64,000 bases of DNA from Phenylobacterium sp. (GCA_020401865.1 JADCAS010000013.1:1-64000); one strand, 5' to 3'; shown: positions 18,175-28,131, counted from the first letter of the stretch. The notes: a model not told the origin generated them from the sequence alone. Made by a program: numbers and translations.

Positions 18175-19125
18175 TTAGGACGAAAAACATCGGGTCAGGA
18201 AGTTTCGGATCGCGGTCCTGGCCATCTCCTCCTCGGCCAGCTGAGCGGGCGTCTTTACGGCCGGCGTGACCCGGAGCCCGTCTCCCGGCCGACCCCAGTA
18301 GAAACCGTGCGCACTCTCCTTGACCTTTAGAACCTCCACCTTGCGGCCGGCAGCCCGCATCGCCTCAATGGTGGGCTCGACAAGTCTTGCGGGGACCTGA
18401 ACATCCGCCTCACTAATGAGAAAGAGCGTGGGCGCCATGATCTTACCGGCGTTCTGCTCGATGCTCCTCGCCGCGATTACCTGATCGAGTTCCGCCCCGA
18501 CCAGTCCTCGGCGCGCCAGACCTGAAAGCACCGCTTGCCGTGTCATTGTCATGAACCGTACAGTCTCTGCTCCGACTTCCGACAAGGGTGGTTTGGAGAA
18601 GTCGCCCTGCAGATAAACTTTCGGGTTGGTCATCCATGGCGCTCCGGCGGCGAAGCAAGAGGCCTCGTCGCCAGTGCGGATCGCCGTCCGGAGGACCAGG
18701 TTGCCGCCGTGACTGCCACCGAGAAGCGCGACGCGCCTCGGATCAAGCGCGGGGTTGTTTCGAGCGAATCTGAGGGCTGCGATCACATCGTCCTCTTCGG
18801 CGCCGAGGATGGCCCCATCCCGGAATCCGATCGACAATATCGCCCAGCCTGTCTCATTCAGCATGTCCACCGTGGGACTCTTGGGTTCCCTTTCAGAGGG
18901 CGTGGCGAGGGTCCGAATAAAGTCGAAATCCCGCCCGCCCTTGCCGCCATGGACCGTGATCACCGTGGGGAAGGGGCCTGGGCCAGAGGGCAAGCTGAGA
19001 ACTGCCTTGAGCGGCGTCTGGTCGCTTGAAGGGATCGTGAATTCGGTGACAGTCCTTTCCGGACCTGCATTCGCGACCGACGCGGAGACGATCGTCGCCA
19101 GAACAATCCCGATCAGAGCCTTCAT
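18175..19125 (-). CDS. Exported alpha/beta hydrolase (dienelactone hydrolase / S9-like)
   Basis: About 316 residues. A signal peptide MKALIGIVLATIVSASVANA precedes an alpha/beta-hydrolase core: oxyanion region ITVHGGKGG, nucleophile elbow LLGGSHGGN (Ser near residue 137) and a C-terminal His in ESAHGFYWGRPG. I start it at the ATG at 19125, which follows GGAGG at seven bases and begins the signal peptide; a longer frame to 19161 only overlaps the sulfatase stop. It lies between the sulfatase and FGE genes and probably cleaves ester bonds in the same polymer or conjugate. Confidence 0.88.
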   Translation of the reverse strand: MKALIGIVLATIVSASVANAGPERTVTEFTIPSSDQTPLKAVLSLPSGPGPFPTVITVHGGKGGRDFDFIRTLATPSEREPKSPTVDMLNETGWAILSIGFRDGAILGAEEDDVIAALRFARNNPALDPRRVALLGGSHGGNLVLRTAIRTGDEASCFAAGAPWMTNPKVYLQGDFSKPPLSEVGAETVRFMTMTRQAVLSGLARRGLVGAELDQVIAARSIEQNAGKIMAPTLFLISEADVQVPARLVEPTIEAMRAAGRKVEVLKVKESAHGFYWGRPGDGLRVTPAVKTPAQLAEEEMARTAIRNFLTRCFSS

Positions 19126-19160
19126 CTTCGTCCTCCGGAAACAGGGGCCTTTTGACCACA

Positions 19161-20582
19161 TCAGTAGCGCGCCAGAACCTCGACGCCCGCAATTCGCGTC
19201 GTCGTCACACGCCCTTGCATCCTGGAGGGCGTATTGCCCTCATTCCAGCGTCGCCAGGTCGCCTCAAGTTCACTTACCTTCCTGGAGTGAACTGGCGCGA
19301 GATTGCGGGTTTCACCAGGATCGCGTTTCAGATCGAAGAGGAAGCTCTGGCGTCCGCCCTGGGGCAGATCGACCTGTATCAACTTCCAGTCCCCCTTCCG
19401 GATGGCGAGGTCCGTACCTGCTCGCCAGTAGAGGGCCTCATGGGGCGCCATCCCGCTGGCCTTCACATGACTGGAAAGGTCGACGCCGTCGATGTCGCGG
19501 ATCTGGTCCTGAAGCCCGGCGGCGCCGAGAATGGTGCCGGCAAGATCAAGTGAGATCACCGGCTTCGAGTAGACCTTGGGTCCTTCGGTCCCCTTCGGCC
19601 AACGGATCAGGAATGGCGATCGGATTCCCCCTTCGCCCAGGTCCCGCTTATGACCGGAGAACGGGGCGTTGGAGCAGACCCCGGCGATATAGGGCGGGCA
19701 GCCATTGTCGCTGAGGAAGATGATGAGCGTTTCCTCCTTCAGGCCGCGTCGCCCCAAGTCCTCGAGCACCGCCCCTACGCTATCGTCGAGAGCGGTCACC
19801 ATGGCGGCGTAAGCCCGAAGCCGGGGGTCGGCGATGTGGGCTACGCGGTCGACATAAGTCTTGGTCGCCTCCAGCGGGACATGCGGCGCATGGTGGGCGA
19901 GGACAAGGAAGAAGGGACGATCCTCCGAATCCGCCCGGGCGAGGAAGTCCAGCGCTTCCTGGTTCAGGACATCGGTCTTGTAGGCGTCGATTTCGACCGG
20001 AGCGCCCATGCGGCTGAAGCCCTGCGACCGCGTCCGCTCAATCGGTTCGCCTTCGGTGCGAAGCAGGAGGTCCCCCTCCCTCGGATTGAGGATGTAGGAC
20101 CCGCCGCTGGCGAACCCGAAGTAATGGTCAAAGCCGCGTTCCAGCGGCGACGCACCGGCGCGACGTCCCTCCAGGTGCCACTTTCCGATCAGACCGGTGA
20201 AGTAGCCGGCCCGTTGCAGGCGTCCTGCGATCGTCGGGACGCCCGGTGGGAGCGACATCTCCGCCTGGTCGCTGGTGCTTCCAGGGTTGAAGTCATGGCC
20301 GAAGCGGGCCTGGTAGCGACCGGTATGAAGACCCGCCCGCGACGGACTGCATACCGCCGCCGTCACGTAGGCGTTCGTGAATAGAGTACTCTCCCTTGAG
20401 AGGCGATCGAGGTTCGGGGTCGCAAACGGACCGGAGCGCAGGTACCGGACATCACCGACACCCAGATCATCGGCAATGATCAGGACGATGTTGGACGGTT
20501 GCGTTTCGGCCAGGGCGGGAGGCGCGCTGCAGCACAGGGCGACCGTCACCGCAATGCTCTTGAGACTCCCAGGAATTCGCAC
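19161..20582 (-). CDS. Sulfatase, type I, Cys-formylglycine type
   Basis: A 473-residue periplasmic sulfatase with signal peptide ending at ALAET. The activation motif CSPSR is in AAVCSPSRAGLHTGRY (about residue 78), with the second signature GYFTGLIGKWHL (about 125-136). Calcium ligands are in IADDLG (about 37) and LSDNGC (about 288). The start is GTG at 20582 with AGGAG ten bases upstream. It hydrolyses sulfate esters after the Cys is oxidised by the FGE encoded three genes away. The two plus-strand sulfatases at 25-28 kb share its NGCP..I.G.CSNAP..GHK block or parts of it, so the set are paralogues. Confidence 0.96.
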   Translation of the reverse strand: MRIPGSLKSIAVTVALCCSAPPALAETQPSNIVLIIADDLGVGDVRYLRSGPFATPNLDRLSRESTLFTNAYVTAAVCSPSRAGLHTGRYQARFGHDFNPGSTSDQAEMSLPPGVPTIAGRLQRAGYFTGLIGKWHLEGRRAGASPLERGFDHYFGFASGGSYILNPREGDLLLRTEGEPIERTRSQGFSRMGAPVEIDAYKTDVLNQEALDFLARADSEDRPFFLVLAHHAPHVPLEATKTYVDRVAHIADPRLRAYAAMVTALDDSVGAVLEDLGRRGLKEETLIIFLSDNGCPPYIAGVCSNAPFSGHKRDLGEGGIRSPFLIRWPKGTEGPKVYSKPVISLDLAGTILGAAGLQDQIRDIDGVDLSSHVKASGMAPHEALYWRAGTDLAIRKGDWKLIQVDLPQGGRQSFLFDLKRDPGETRNLAPVHSRKVSELEATWRRWNEGNTPSRMQGRVTTTRIAGVEVLARY

Positions 20583-20639
20583 GATGGTCAGACTCCTGTC
20601 GATGTCCCCGGGATGAGCCCGGAGCCCTCACGGGTGTTT

Positions 20640-21662
20640 TCAGCGGCTGAAGCGTTTGAGGAAGGCCCATGCTTCCTCGCTGCTGTCGAAGTCGTTCGTC
20701 GATCGGCCGCCCAGCTCCTCGGCGAGCGCCGCCTTGTTTCTGGACCTTCCTGGAAGCCCGTGACCTGCACCGTTCATCCGGAGGAACGCCACTTCGACGC
20801 CATCCCGACACGACTTCCATGTTCGCCCCTCGGTGGTCATGCCGTCTTCAGGATCGCGGTCTGGGAGGGTTCGCAGCTCGGGATCACCAAGGCAGCCATT
20901 CGCCCGGACCCAGAAGCGAAGGGTCTCTTCCGCCGGAAGCACACGGCCCTGGTCGATTTGCCCCCGACCGCCTACGGGACCCCCCGCATAGGGCACCAGC
21001 GGGTCCGCAGTTCCATTCATCATCAGGATTGGCACCGCCTGATTGGGCTTGCACGAGCCCTGAAGAGGTTCCGGGAGGCTGGCCACCATCACGACAGCGC
21101 CCGCGATCAGGTCGGTCATCTCGCAGGCTAGGCGGTGAATCATCATGCCGCCATTTGATCCGCCGACGAGGTAGATACGTCGCGGATCGACCTGTGGCAG
21201 GGCGCGCAACTCGCCGATCAGAGCGCGGAAGAAAGCGACATCGTCCGTGTTTTCCAGTCGCCTGAGCATATCCGGCGAGTCGCGACCATCATTCCAGCCG
21301 TAGTTCACGCCCTGCGGATAGACGGCGATGAACCCCTCGCGATCACCGATATCATTGAACCCCATCTGCCGAGCCCTGCGAGGCGCTGTCCCGTTTCCAC
21401 CGTGAAGGGCGATCACTACGGGCAGGTTGCGGGCCTCAGTCGGGGGCGCATGGATGAAGTAGATCCTCTCACTCCCACCGGCCCTGAGCTCGCGTTGCGT
21501 CAACCCCTCCATAAGCCGAGGATTGGCGATATCCGCGGCGAGCGACGGCGGTGGAAGAGAGGCCCTGTCCAGGGATTGGGCCACAGCGTTTGTGGATGAC
21601 AGGAGCAGAAGCGCCGGCAGAAGACACGGAAGGATCCCGCTAAGGCGACTGCGGTTCTTCAT
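20640..21662 (-). CDS. Exported PHB-depolymerase/feruloyl-esterase-type esterase
   Basis: About 340 residues with a signal peptide ending at AVAQS. The alpha/beta-hydrolase features are PVVIALHGGNG (oxyanion), nucleophile YLVGGSNGGMM (Ser near residue 150), Asp in MMNGTADPLVPY and His in MNGAGHGLPG; the spacing fits the LpqC/polyhydroxybutyrate depolymerase family, which includes feruloyl and acetylxylan esterases. ATG 21662 has GGAG upstream and starts the signal peptide; the frame continues to 21893 without support. It is next to a sulfatase and a TBDR, so a role in removing acyl or aryl groups from a sulfated substrate is inferred. Confidence 0.88.
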   Translation of the reverse strand: MKNRSRLSGILPCLLPALLLLSSTNAVAQSLDRASLPPPSLAADIANPRLMEGLTQRELRAGGSERIYFIHAPPTEARNLPVVIALHGGNGTAPRRARQMGFNDIGDREGFIAVYPQGVNYGWNDGRDSPDMLRRLENTDDVAFFRALIGELRALPQVDPRRIYLVGGSNGGMMIHRLACEMTDLIAGAVVMVASLPEPLQGSCKPNQAVPILMMNGTADPLVPYAGGPVGGRGQIDQGRVLPAEETLRFWVRANGCLGDPELRTLPDRDPEDGMTTEGRTWKSCRDGVEVAFLRMNGAGHGLPGRSRNKAALAEELGGRSTNDFDSSEEAWAFLKRFSR

Positions 21663-21723
21663 CAGACAAGGCTCCAAAGGCAATCCAAAGAGTATTGCGG
21701 GACGTGCGTAGCGCGCCCTGAGG

Positions 21724-23937
21724 CTACCAGCGGTACCGGACCTGGACACCGTACCGGCGGGGATCGCTGTAACGAACCTGGGTCGCGCTCCGGAACACGA
21801 CGTAGCTCTCGTCAGTGACGTTGTTTGCGTAAGCGGAGAGTTCGACCCTTTCGAAGGTGACCCCGACGCGAGCATCCAGAAGATCCCGGTCATCGAGCTC
21901 CAGAGCTGAGTCGATTTCCTGGAAGCCGCCTGTCTGGCCAGAGTAGGAGAGGTTCAGGAAACCCTCCGCGTCTCCGACCACAGGGCGGCGGAAGTTTACC
22001 TCCAGGGCCCGGGTCCAGTCCGGGTTCTGTTGAATGCGGCGTCCCGTCGACTTCAGTTTGCCACCTTGGCGCGAAAGGCTGGCGTCCGCCCTCAGGCGGC
22101 CGCCAAGCAGTTCCCAACGGCCACTTGCGGTCAGTTCGAGGCCCCAGACTTCCGCTTTGCCGACGTTTGAGATGAAGGACGTCGAAACCACCGGGCATAC
22201 CGGGTTGGTCACCGCGCAGCCGTTATCCACCTGGCCCTGGAAGTCCTCGACCTCGGTCTGATAGGCGGCCAAGGTGACGAAGATGTTGCGCCCCAGGTCG
22301 CCCTTCGCGCCAATCTCGTACGATGTCCCGTTCTCGGGCTGATAGGTCGGCACAACCGGTCTGGGAGCCCGCGGATCGCCGACGCTCGCATTGAATCCGC
22401 CTGCCCGATAACCGGTGGCCAACCGGCCGAACACGATCCAGTCGAACGGCAGATCGTATGTCAGCGACAGCGCATAATCGAGGTTCGAGAATTCGTCTGA
22501 GTCCTCGCTGGTCTGAGCCGGGATCGGCGCATTTGTTGGTCGGGTGAACCCGAAGTTCTGACGCTCCTTCCTGTCATTGGAGTAGCGTAGTTCTCCCTCG
22601 GCGCTGAAGGAGTCGGTCAGCTTGAACCCGATGGATCCGTATGGCGCCCAAGACTTGTAGCGCCCGCGCCCTGGCAGGAAGTTCCCTAGGGATGCATTGG
22701 CGGGGGTCGGGGTCCGTCCCGTCACGGTCGTGAACTGGTCGTCGCTGTAAAAGGCCTCGAAGCCGATCAGCCAACTGAACCGACCGGACTGGGCCCCCGC
22801 AAAGTGAAAGTCCGCATAGAGCGCCTCGAAGTCATCGTTGTTATTGGTCGCAGTGTTGGGGTCGGTGATGGTTGTAGCGTTACCGCGGGCCCTCTCGCGG
22901 GCCAAGGTCGCCGGATCGAACTGGTCGGTATCGTTCTCCGTGTTCGTGATCCGACGCCGGAAACCTGTAGAGCCTGACAGCGTGCCCAGGTCTGATTCCC
23001 AGGTTAACTGGCCGATCACGGATTGAATCCGTTGCTTGGCGGGCTCCCCGTCGTTCGCGTAAGAGGTGAACTTCGGCGTGAAGTATCCGAGGGGGAAGCC
23101 GGGGGAACCGGCGGCAACCGTGAACGCCGAGCGGAGGCCGGGCAGATAGTAGAGTCCGTCCTCCACCAGAAGGTTCATATCCAGATCGTCCTGCCGGAAT
23201 CGGATCTGCCCGCGAAGGGCGTAACCTTCCTGACGGTCGATGAAATTGCGCTGTGACGCATTGAAAAAGAAGCCTTTGGGTTGATCGAACCATTCGCCTG
23301 TGAGGCGGATGGCGACCTGGTCGGATACGGCGTGGTTCACGGCGGCCTGAACCTGTTTCAGTTCGGTCTCGAACTGATAGTTCACGTTCACAAAGCCCCG
23401 GTTGTCCCACCGCGGTCGGGCCGACGAGACGGTGATGGCGCCGCCTATGGCGTTGCGGCCGTAGAGCGCGCCCTGCGGGCCGCGCAGGACCTGAAGCTGT
23501 TCAAGATCGAGGAGATCAAGGCGGCTCAGGCTACGCCCGCCAATCGTACCTCCGCCGATGTAGATGCTATTCCGATAAAGTCCGACGGCGGCCTCGGTTG
23601 AGGTTCCCCGGCCCTGTCCTGAGCCTCTGAGAGTGATCTCCGAGTTCGAGGGCGAGGACGTATCAAGAAACTTCACGCCTGGGACGCTGTTCAGGATCGC
23701 CTGGGGATCCACGATGTCCCCGCGCTCTATGAGCTGGTTCACGTCGATGACGGAGGCCGACACGGGTACATCGCGCAGCCTTTCCTCACGTCTCCTGGCC
23801 GTTACGACGACCTCGCCCACCGATGCCGTCTCGCCCTCACTTCTGACCTGCGCAGTGGCCGGGGAGGGGGCACAGGCGAGTAGCGCCGCCGCGCCGGCTC
23901 CGCCTAGCAGAAAATGACGTTGGATGGACTTGGACAT
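21724..23937 (-). CDS. TonB-dependent outer-membrane receptor
   Basis: A 737-residue TBDR with signal peptide ending near ATAQV, TonB-box region GEVVVTARRREE, plug motif LQVLRGPQGALYGRNAIGG (about 135-153) and a closing barrel strand RRYGVQVRYRW. A GGGGA ribosome site precedes the ATG. It heads the minus-strand group TBDR, esterase, sulfatase, hydrolase, FGE and probably imports the sulfated compound or oligomer. About 175 bp separate it from the GntR gene, which reads in the same direction. Confidence 0.95.
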   Translation of the reverse strand: MSKSIQRHFLLGGAGAAALLACAPSPATAQVRSEGETASVGEVVVTARRREERLRDVPVSASVIDVNQLIERGDIVDPQAILNSVPGVKFLDTSSPSNSEITLRGSGQGRGTSTEAAVGLYRNSIYIGGGTIGGRSLSRLDLLDLEQLQVLRGPQGALYGRNAIGGAITVSSARPRWDNRGFVNVNYQFETELKQVQAAVNHAVSDQVAIRLTGEWFDQPKGFFFNASQRNFIDRQEGYALRGQIRFRQDDLDMNLLVEDGLYYLPGLRSAFTVAAGSPGFPLGYFTPKFTSYANDGEPAKQRIQSVIGQLTWESDLGTLSGSTGFRRRITNTENDTDQFDPATLARERARGNATTITDPNTATNNNDDFEALYADFHFAGAQSGRFSWLIGFEAFYSDDQFTTVTGRTPTPANASLGNFLPGRGRYKSWAPYGSIGFKLTDSFSAEGELRYSNDRKERQNFGFTRPTNAPIPAQTSEDSDEFSNLDYALSLTYDLPFDWIVFGRLATGYRAGGFNASVGDPRAPRPVVPTYQPENGTSYEIGAKGDLGRNIFVTLAAYQTEVEDFQGQVDNGCAVTNPVCPVVSTSFISNVGKAEVWGLELTASGRWELLGGRLRADASLSRQGGKLKSTGRRIQQNPDWTRALEVNFRRPVVGDAEGFLNLSYSGQTGGFQEIDSALELDDRDLLDARVGVTFERVELSAYANNVTDESYVVFRSATQVRYSDPRRYGVQVRYRW

Positions 23938-23987
23938 GGGCTTCCCCTCGGTGACTCTGTCGACGCAACTAGAGTGAGGGCTTGTCC

Positions 23988-24012
23988 AGAACTGTCAACA
24001 CTTTCCAGTTCT
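23988..24012. promoter_or_regulatory. Inverted repeat upstream of TBDR gene
   Basis: AGAACT-N13-AGTTCT lies about 50 bases upstream of the TBDR ATG, in a locally AT-richer stretch. It is a candidate operator for the neighbouring GntR-family regulator or another factor; the sequence differs from the dyad at 24999-25015, so common control is not shown. Confidence 0.25.
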
Positions 24013-24111
24013 CGTGTGTCCACTCGCCATTCGCACCTGTCAGCGCAGGCGCGCCGGCGGCGCGTCTCGATTGGGCGACTACGCTCGTGGAACGCCCCCG
24101 TTCCGGACAGT

Positions 24112-24879
24112 TCAGAGAACTGGCTGTGTCCTTAGTTCTGAGCGCCCTGATCGACGGCGCTTTCCCTTGAACTCGATCACCGCCTGGGGAATGGCCGCCT
24201 GGAGCTGCGTCGCCCGGGCAACGCCCGCGGCGTGCATTCGCCTCGCGAGGTCGCCGGCTCTTCTTGGGTCGCGATCCGCAACCGCGTCGGTGAGCAGCCG
24301 ATAGGCTTCGTACTCTGCCTGCCGCATTTCCTGGGTCGCCATGCTCAGGTGGCCGAATGCGTGGCCTACGCCTTCAGACAGGTCGCGGATGATCTGATGG
24401 AGCCGAGGATTGCGTGCTGCGCCGTACAATACAGAAACAAAGGCGTAAGTGGCGAGCTTGAACTCATTCGGCGTCGTTGCGGGGGCGGCCGCCAGACGCG
24501 CCAGTTGTTGCAGTTCGCGACGCAGGTCCGCGAGCTGGCTCCGGCTGATCCGTTGCGCCGCCAGTTCCGCCATGGCTGCGAAGATGAACTCGCGCGCCTC
24601 CATCGTGACGCCGACTTCGTCATCCTGAAGAGAGTTCACGAATGCGCCCTTGCGCGGGAGGATGCGAACCAGGGCGCGAGACTCCAGCAGGCGGAGCGCC
24701 TCTCTCACGGGGCCGCGGCTTACGCAGAACCGCGCCGCCAGGTCGATTGTGCTCAGGTGATCGCCCGGCCGCAGTTCCCCACTGACGATCATGCCGCGAA
24801 CGGCGCGGGCGATGTCTGGGGGAGTGAATCGCCCCTCATTCGCGCTCTCTGACTTCAAGCCTCGATGCTCCTGACCCAC
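24112..24879 (-). CDS. GntR-family regulator with FCD domain
   Basis: A 255-residue FadR-subfamily regulator. The winged helix reads IARAVRGMIVSGELRPGDHL, LAARFCVSRGPVREALRLLE (about residues 23-67), and the C-terminal all-helical FCD effector domain occupies about 90-230. The longest start is GTG 24879; a TTG at 24858 has a better AGGAG site and may be the real one. It lies between the receptor-led minus operon and the plus-strand sulfatase operon and is the obvious controller of the sulfatase island. The effector is unknown; FCD proteins usually bind small carboxylates. Confidence 0.92.
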   Translation of the reverse strand: MGQEHRGLKSESANEGRFTPPDIARAVRGMIVSGELRPGDHLSTIDLAARFCVSRGPVREALRLLESRALVRILPRKGAFVNSLQDDEVGVTMEAREFIFAAMAELAAQRISRSQLADLRRELQQLARLAAAPATTPNEFKLATYAFVSVLYGAARNPRLHQIIRDLSEGVGHAFGHLSMATQEMRQAEYEAYRLLTDAVADRDPRRAGDLARRMHAAGVARATQLQAAIPQAVIEFKGKRRRSGRSELRTQPVL

Positions 24880-24998
24880 GCCTTATCCGCGTCGAAGGTG
24901 CGGCTGGCGGATTCGACTGCCTGAACCCTGTCTGAACCCGACTTCCGAGTTCCGGCAAGCCGCAAGCGGGACGACAAGGAAACGCCTAAAGCCTCTCT

Positions 24999-25015
24999 TG
25001 TCAAAACAGATGACA
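24999..25015. promoter_or_regulatory. Candidate GntR operator TGTCA-N7-TGACA
   Basis: A perfect five-base dyad, TGTCA and TGACA, separated by seven bases, lies in the AT-rich gap between the divergent GntR and sulfatase genes, 54 bases before the sulfatase ATG. Its size and position suit a GntR/FCD operator. Assignment to the adjacent regulator is inference. Confidence 0.4.
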
Positions 25016-25068
25016 CTATGTTTGTTTATTGCAGACAGATTATACGACCCCGGGCGGAGGTACGCTTC

Positions 25069-26520
25069 ATGAAGTTCGGAAAAATGGCAGCCTTGGCGGC
25101 CACGGTCCTTGGCCTTTCACCCGGGGTGGCGTCGGGTCAGGAGTCGAAGTCGACGCGGCCCAATGTGATCATGATCGTGGCTGATGACCTGGGCGCCACA
25201 GACCTCAGCTCCTACGGCTATCCATCCGCCATCCCGACCCCCAACATCGACCGGATCGCAGCGCGAGGCGTTAAATTCACGCGGGGCTACTCGACCGCAA
25301 GCGTCTGCAGTCCCTCTCGCGCGGGTCTTCTCACGGGACAGTATCAGCAGCGCTTCGGGTTCGAGTACCTCGCGCCTTCCAGTCCTCGGCAGCCGGACGG
25401 CGGCCTGCAGCCGGGACAGACTCTGGTTTCCGAGAAGCTCAAGGGAGCGGGATACCGCACCGTCGCCATCGGAAAGTGGCACCTTGGAATCACCCCGGAC
25501 AGGCTTCCGACAGCCCGCGGATTCGACGAGTTCTTTGGTTTCCTCGGCGGCGAGACGTCCTATATGGATCCGGCCTCCCCGGATGTGGTGAACCAGTCGG
25601 CGCCCTATGTGGGCGAGCGGAGCTTCCGGCGCGAGGCGGAATCGACCCGGATCGGCCGCTGGCGCGCAGGCGTGGCGGAACAGGAGTGGATCCGCAACGA
25701 AGGCCAATACTTGACGGATGCGCTCACTGACGAAGCTGTCGGCCATATCCGTCGTCAGAAGCCCGGTGACCCGCCGCTGTTCATGTACCTGGCCCATCTG
25801 GCGCCCCACAGCCCCTTCCAAGCCTCCCGGAAATACTACGATCGATTCCCGCGGGAAAAGGATCCACTCAAGCGGACCTATGCGGCCATGGTGAGCGCTC
25901 TGGACGATGGTGTCGGACGTGTGATGGCGGCCCTCGAGAAAGCGGGCATATCCGAGAACACCATCGTCGTTTTCACCTCCGACAATGGAGCTGCGACCTA
26001 CTTCGGGGTCTCGGACTGTACCCGGCTGAGCGGCGGAAAGCTAAGCTACAACGAGGGTGGGGCAAGGGTGCCCTATATCGTTTCATGGCCCGCCCAGTGG
26101 CCCAGGGGCCGGCAGGAGAGCCGGAATGTCTCACACCTCGACCTCTACCCGACCATCCTGGCTGCGGCGGGAATTCCGGCGGACAAGGCCCTTGACGGCT
26201 TCGACCTCACGCCCCGGATGAACGGTGACAACACCCCGATCCATGAAGCGCTCTTCTGGCGGACTGGTCCCGAGTTCGCCGCTCTGATGGGAGACTGGAA
26301 GCTGATGTCCAACACCCGTCCGAACAGCTTTCCCTGGACCTTCGACCTCAAGCGGGACCCACTCGAGACCCGAAACCTGATGTTTGAGGCTCCCGATCGC
26401 ACCCGGGAACTCCAGGCGCGTTACAAGGCGTGGCAATCGGAAATGAAGCCGCCAGCCTGGGCTCCCACAAGCGGGTTCCAAGTCTTCCATTGCGGGAGGG
26501 TCGTCTTCCACGACCAGTAA
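25069..26520 (+). CDS. Sulfatase, type I, Cys-formylglycine type
   Basis: About 483 residues with signal peptide MKFGKMAALAATVLGLSPGV ending near ASGQE. The activation motif is in ASVCSPSRAGLLTGQY (about residue 80) with second signature GYRTVAIGKWHLG (about 130); metal ligands lie in VADDLG and FTSDNGA. I start at ATG 25069, preceded by GGAGG eight bases away; the frame extends back to 25018 but that part would disrupt the signal peptide. First gene of the plus-strand sulfatase operon, facing a candidate operator. Confidence 0.95.
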   Translation: MKFGKMAALAATVLGLSPGVASGQESKSTRPNVIMIVADDLGATDLSSYGYPSAIPTPNIDRIAARGVKFTRGYSTASVCSPSRAGLLTGQYQQRFGFEYLAPSSPRQPDGGLQPGQTLVSEKLKGAGYRTVAIGKWHLGITPDRLPTARGFDEFFGFLGGETSYMDPASPDVVNQSAPYVGERSFRREAESTRIGRWRAGVAEQEWIRNEGQYLTDALTDEAVGHIRRQKPGDPPLFMYLAHLAPHSPFQASRKYYDRFPREKDPLKRTYAAMVSALDDGVGRVMAALEKAGISENTIVVFTSDNGAATYFGVSDCTRLSGGKLSYNEGGARVPYIVSWPAQWPRGRQESRNVSHLDLYPTILAAAGIPADKALDGFDLTPRMNGDNTPIHEALFWRTGPEFAALMGDWKLMSNTRPNSFPWTFDLKRDPLETRNLMFEAPDRTRELQARYKAWQSEMKPPAWAPTSGFQVFHCGRVVFHDQ

Positions 26521-26622
26521 CAGCTTCTATGGGCGCCCAGGCGACCCGGAGTCGCCGGAGCGTAGAAGCCCGCGGGGAGAAATCTCCACTCTTTCATGCC
26601 GTTCTCTCGAGCAAGGTGACCC

Positions 26623-28116
26623 ATGTTCATGCGACCTTTCGCCACAAGCCTCGCGGCGATCGTCGGCGCCCTGGCCCTCGAAGGCTCCCTGACCGGAGGC
26701 GCGCGGGCCGGTGACACGCGGCCCAATGTCGTCGTGATCCTCGCGGACGATCTTGGATACGGCGACATCAGCGCGCAAGGCGGCCGTATTCCAACACCCA
26801 ACCTAGACGCCCTTGCGCGATCCGGCGTTCGCTTTACGAGCGGTTATGTCACCGCCGCCGTATGCGCACCTTCCCGGGCAGGTCTGCTCACCGGTCGCGC
26901 CCAGACCCGTTTCGGGTTCGAGTTCAATCCCGTCGGACGCGACGAGCGCGTCGGCCCGCCCACGACCGAGGTCATGATCCCGGCGCTTTTGCGGGACAAC
27001 CACTACGACACGGGGATCGTCGGGAAATGGCACCTCGGAAAGTCGCCGGGATACCATCCATTGGACCGGGGGTTCGGAAGCTTCTACGGCGTGCTTGATG
27101 GCGGGACGTCCTACTTTCCCGATCCCGGACCCGGGCCCGGTGATGAAGTCGCCGCAACCGCTGACCTGAAGAGCTTCAACCGTGACCGGATGCCGGTCTA
27201 TCGGGGCCGGGAGGTTGTAGAAGCGCCGGGCCACCTTACGGAAAGGTTCACGGATGAGGCCGTGGAGTTTGTGTCCCAGAAGCGCGAGGTTCCGTTCTTC
27301 CTCTACCTTGCGTACACCGCGCCGCACACGCCCCTCATGGCCGCCAAGACCTACCTGGATCGCTTCCGGAACATTGAGGACACCCATCACCGCGTCTACG
27401 CAGCGATGGTTTCGTCACTGGATGATGGTGTCGGTCGGCTCCTCCAAGCCCTCGAGGCCACAGGCCAGAGGGACAATACGCTTGTGGTGTTCCTAAGTGA
27501 TAATGGGTGTCCCTTCTACATTCGCGGCGCTTGTTCGAACGCCCCTCTTTCCGGACACAAGGCCCTGCCGTGGGACGGTGGAATCCGTGTGCCATTCATC
27601 ATGTCCTGGCCGGCCAAGCTGAGGCCCGGTGTCAGCGACCGTCCTGTCTCGTCCCTCGATATCCTGCCGACCATCGCGGCGGTTGCCGGTGCTCAGACGC
27701 CGATGGCCGCAGAGGGGCTCGACCTTGTCCGTCTGATCGGGTCCGGGGGGAGGGCCCGCGCCGAAAGAACCCTGTTCTGGCGCATGGGCCCCAATCACGT
27801 CGTCAGGACCGATCGCTGGAGCCTGGTTGTGGTCAACAAGTCGGAGACTGCAGAGGATCCGGAGAGCCTTGTCGGAAGACCTGTGCCTGACGGGGTGCCT
27901 GCGACGGTCTCACCGCTCGGCCAATACACGCTGCTTTATGACATTCGAGTCGACCCTGGGCAGACCGTCGATGTCGCGGCCCGCCATCCCGAAGTCGTCT
28001 CAGACCTGAAGCGGCGCTTTGCGGCCTGGGACGCCTCCAACATCGCCCCGATGTACACAAGTCGCCGTCAATTCAGCATCGAGGTGAACGGACGAAAGGT
28101 TCAACTCTTCAATTAA
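26623..28116 (+). CDS. Sulfatase, type I, Cys-formylglycine type (CAPSR)
   Basis: A 497-residue periplasmic sulfatase with signal peptide ending at ARAGD. The activation motif is CAPSR in AAVCAPSRAGLLTGRA (about residue 86), the second signature HYDTGIVGKWHLGK (about 127-140), with metal ligands in LADDLG and LSDNGC. NGCPFYIRGACSNAPLSGHK-type sequence is shared with the sulfatase at 19161-20582, so these two are the closest pair in the window. It follows the previous sulfatase by about 100 bp on the same strand. Confidence 0.95.
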   Translation: MFMRPFATSLAAIVGALALEGSLTGGARAGDTRPNVVVILADDLGYGDISAQGGRIPTPNLDALARSGVRFTSGYVTAAVCAPSRAGLLTGRAQTRFGFEFNPVGRDERVGPPTTEVMIPALLRDNHYDTGIVGKWHLGKSPGYHPLDRGFGSFYGVLDGGTSYFPDPGPGPGDEVAATADLKSFNRDRMPVYRGREVVEAPGHLTERFTDEAVEFVSQKREVPFFLYLAYTAPHTPLMAAKTYLDRFRNIEDTHHRVYAAMVSSLDDGVGRLLQALEATGQRDNTLVVFLSDNGCPFYIRGACSNAPLSGHKALPWDGGIRVPFIMSWPAKLRPGVSDRPVSSLDILPTIAAVAGAQTPMAAEGLDLVRLIGSGGRARAERTLFWRMGPNHVVRTDRWSLVVVNKSETAEDPESLVGRPVPDGVPATVSPLGQYTLLYDIRVDPGQTVDVAARHPEVVSDLKRRFAAWDASNIAPMYTSRRQFSIEVNGRKVQLFN

Positions 28117-28131
28117 TCCAAGGCCTTGGAT
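28116..28131. promoter_or_regulatory. Perfect 16-bp palindrome after sulfatase stop
   Basis: ATCCAAGGCCTTGGAT begins on the last base of the stop codon. With no loop it is a poor terminator and could equally be a protein-binding site. No second copy was noticed. Confidence 0.3.
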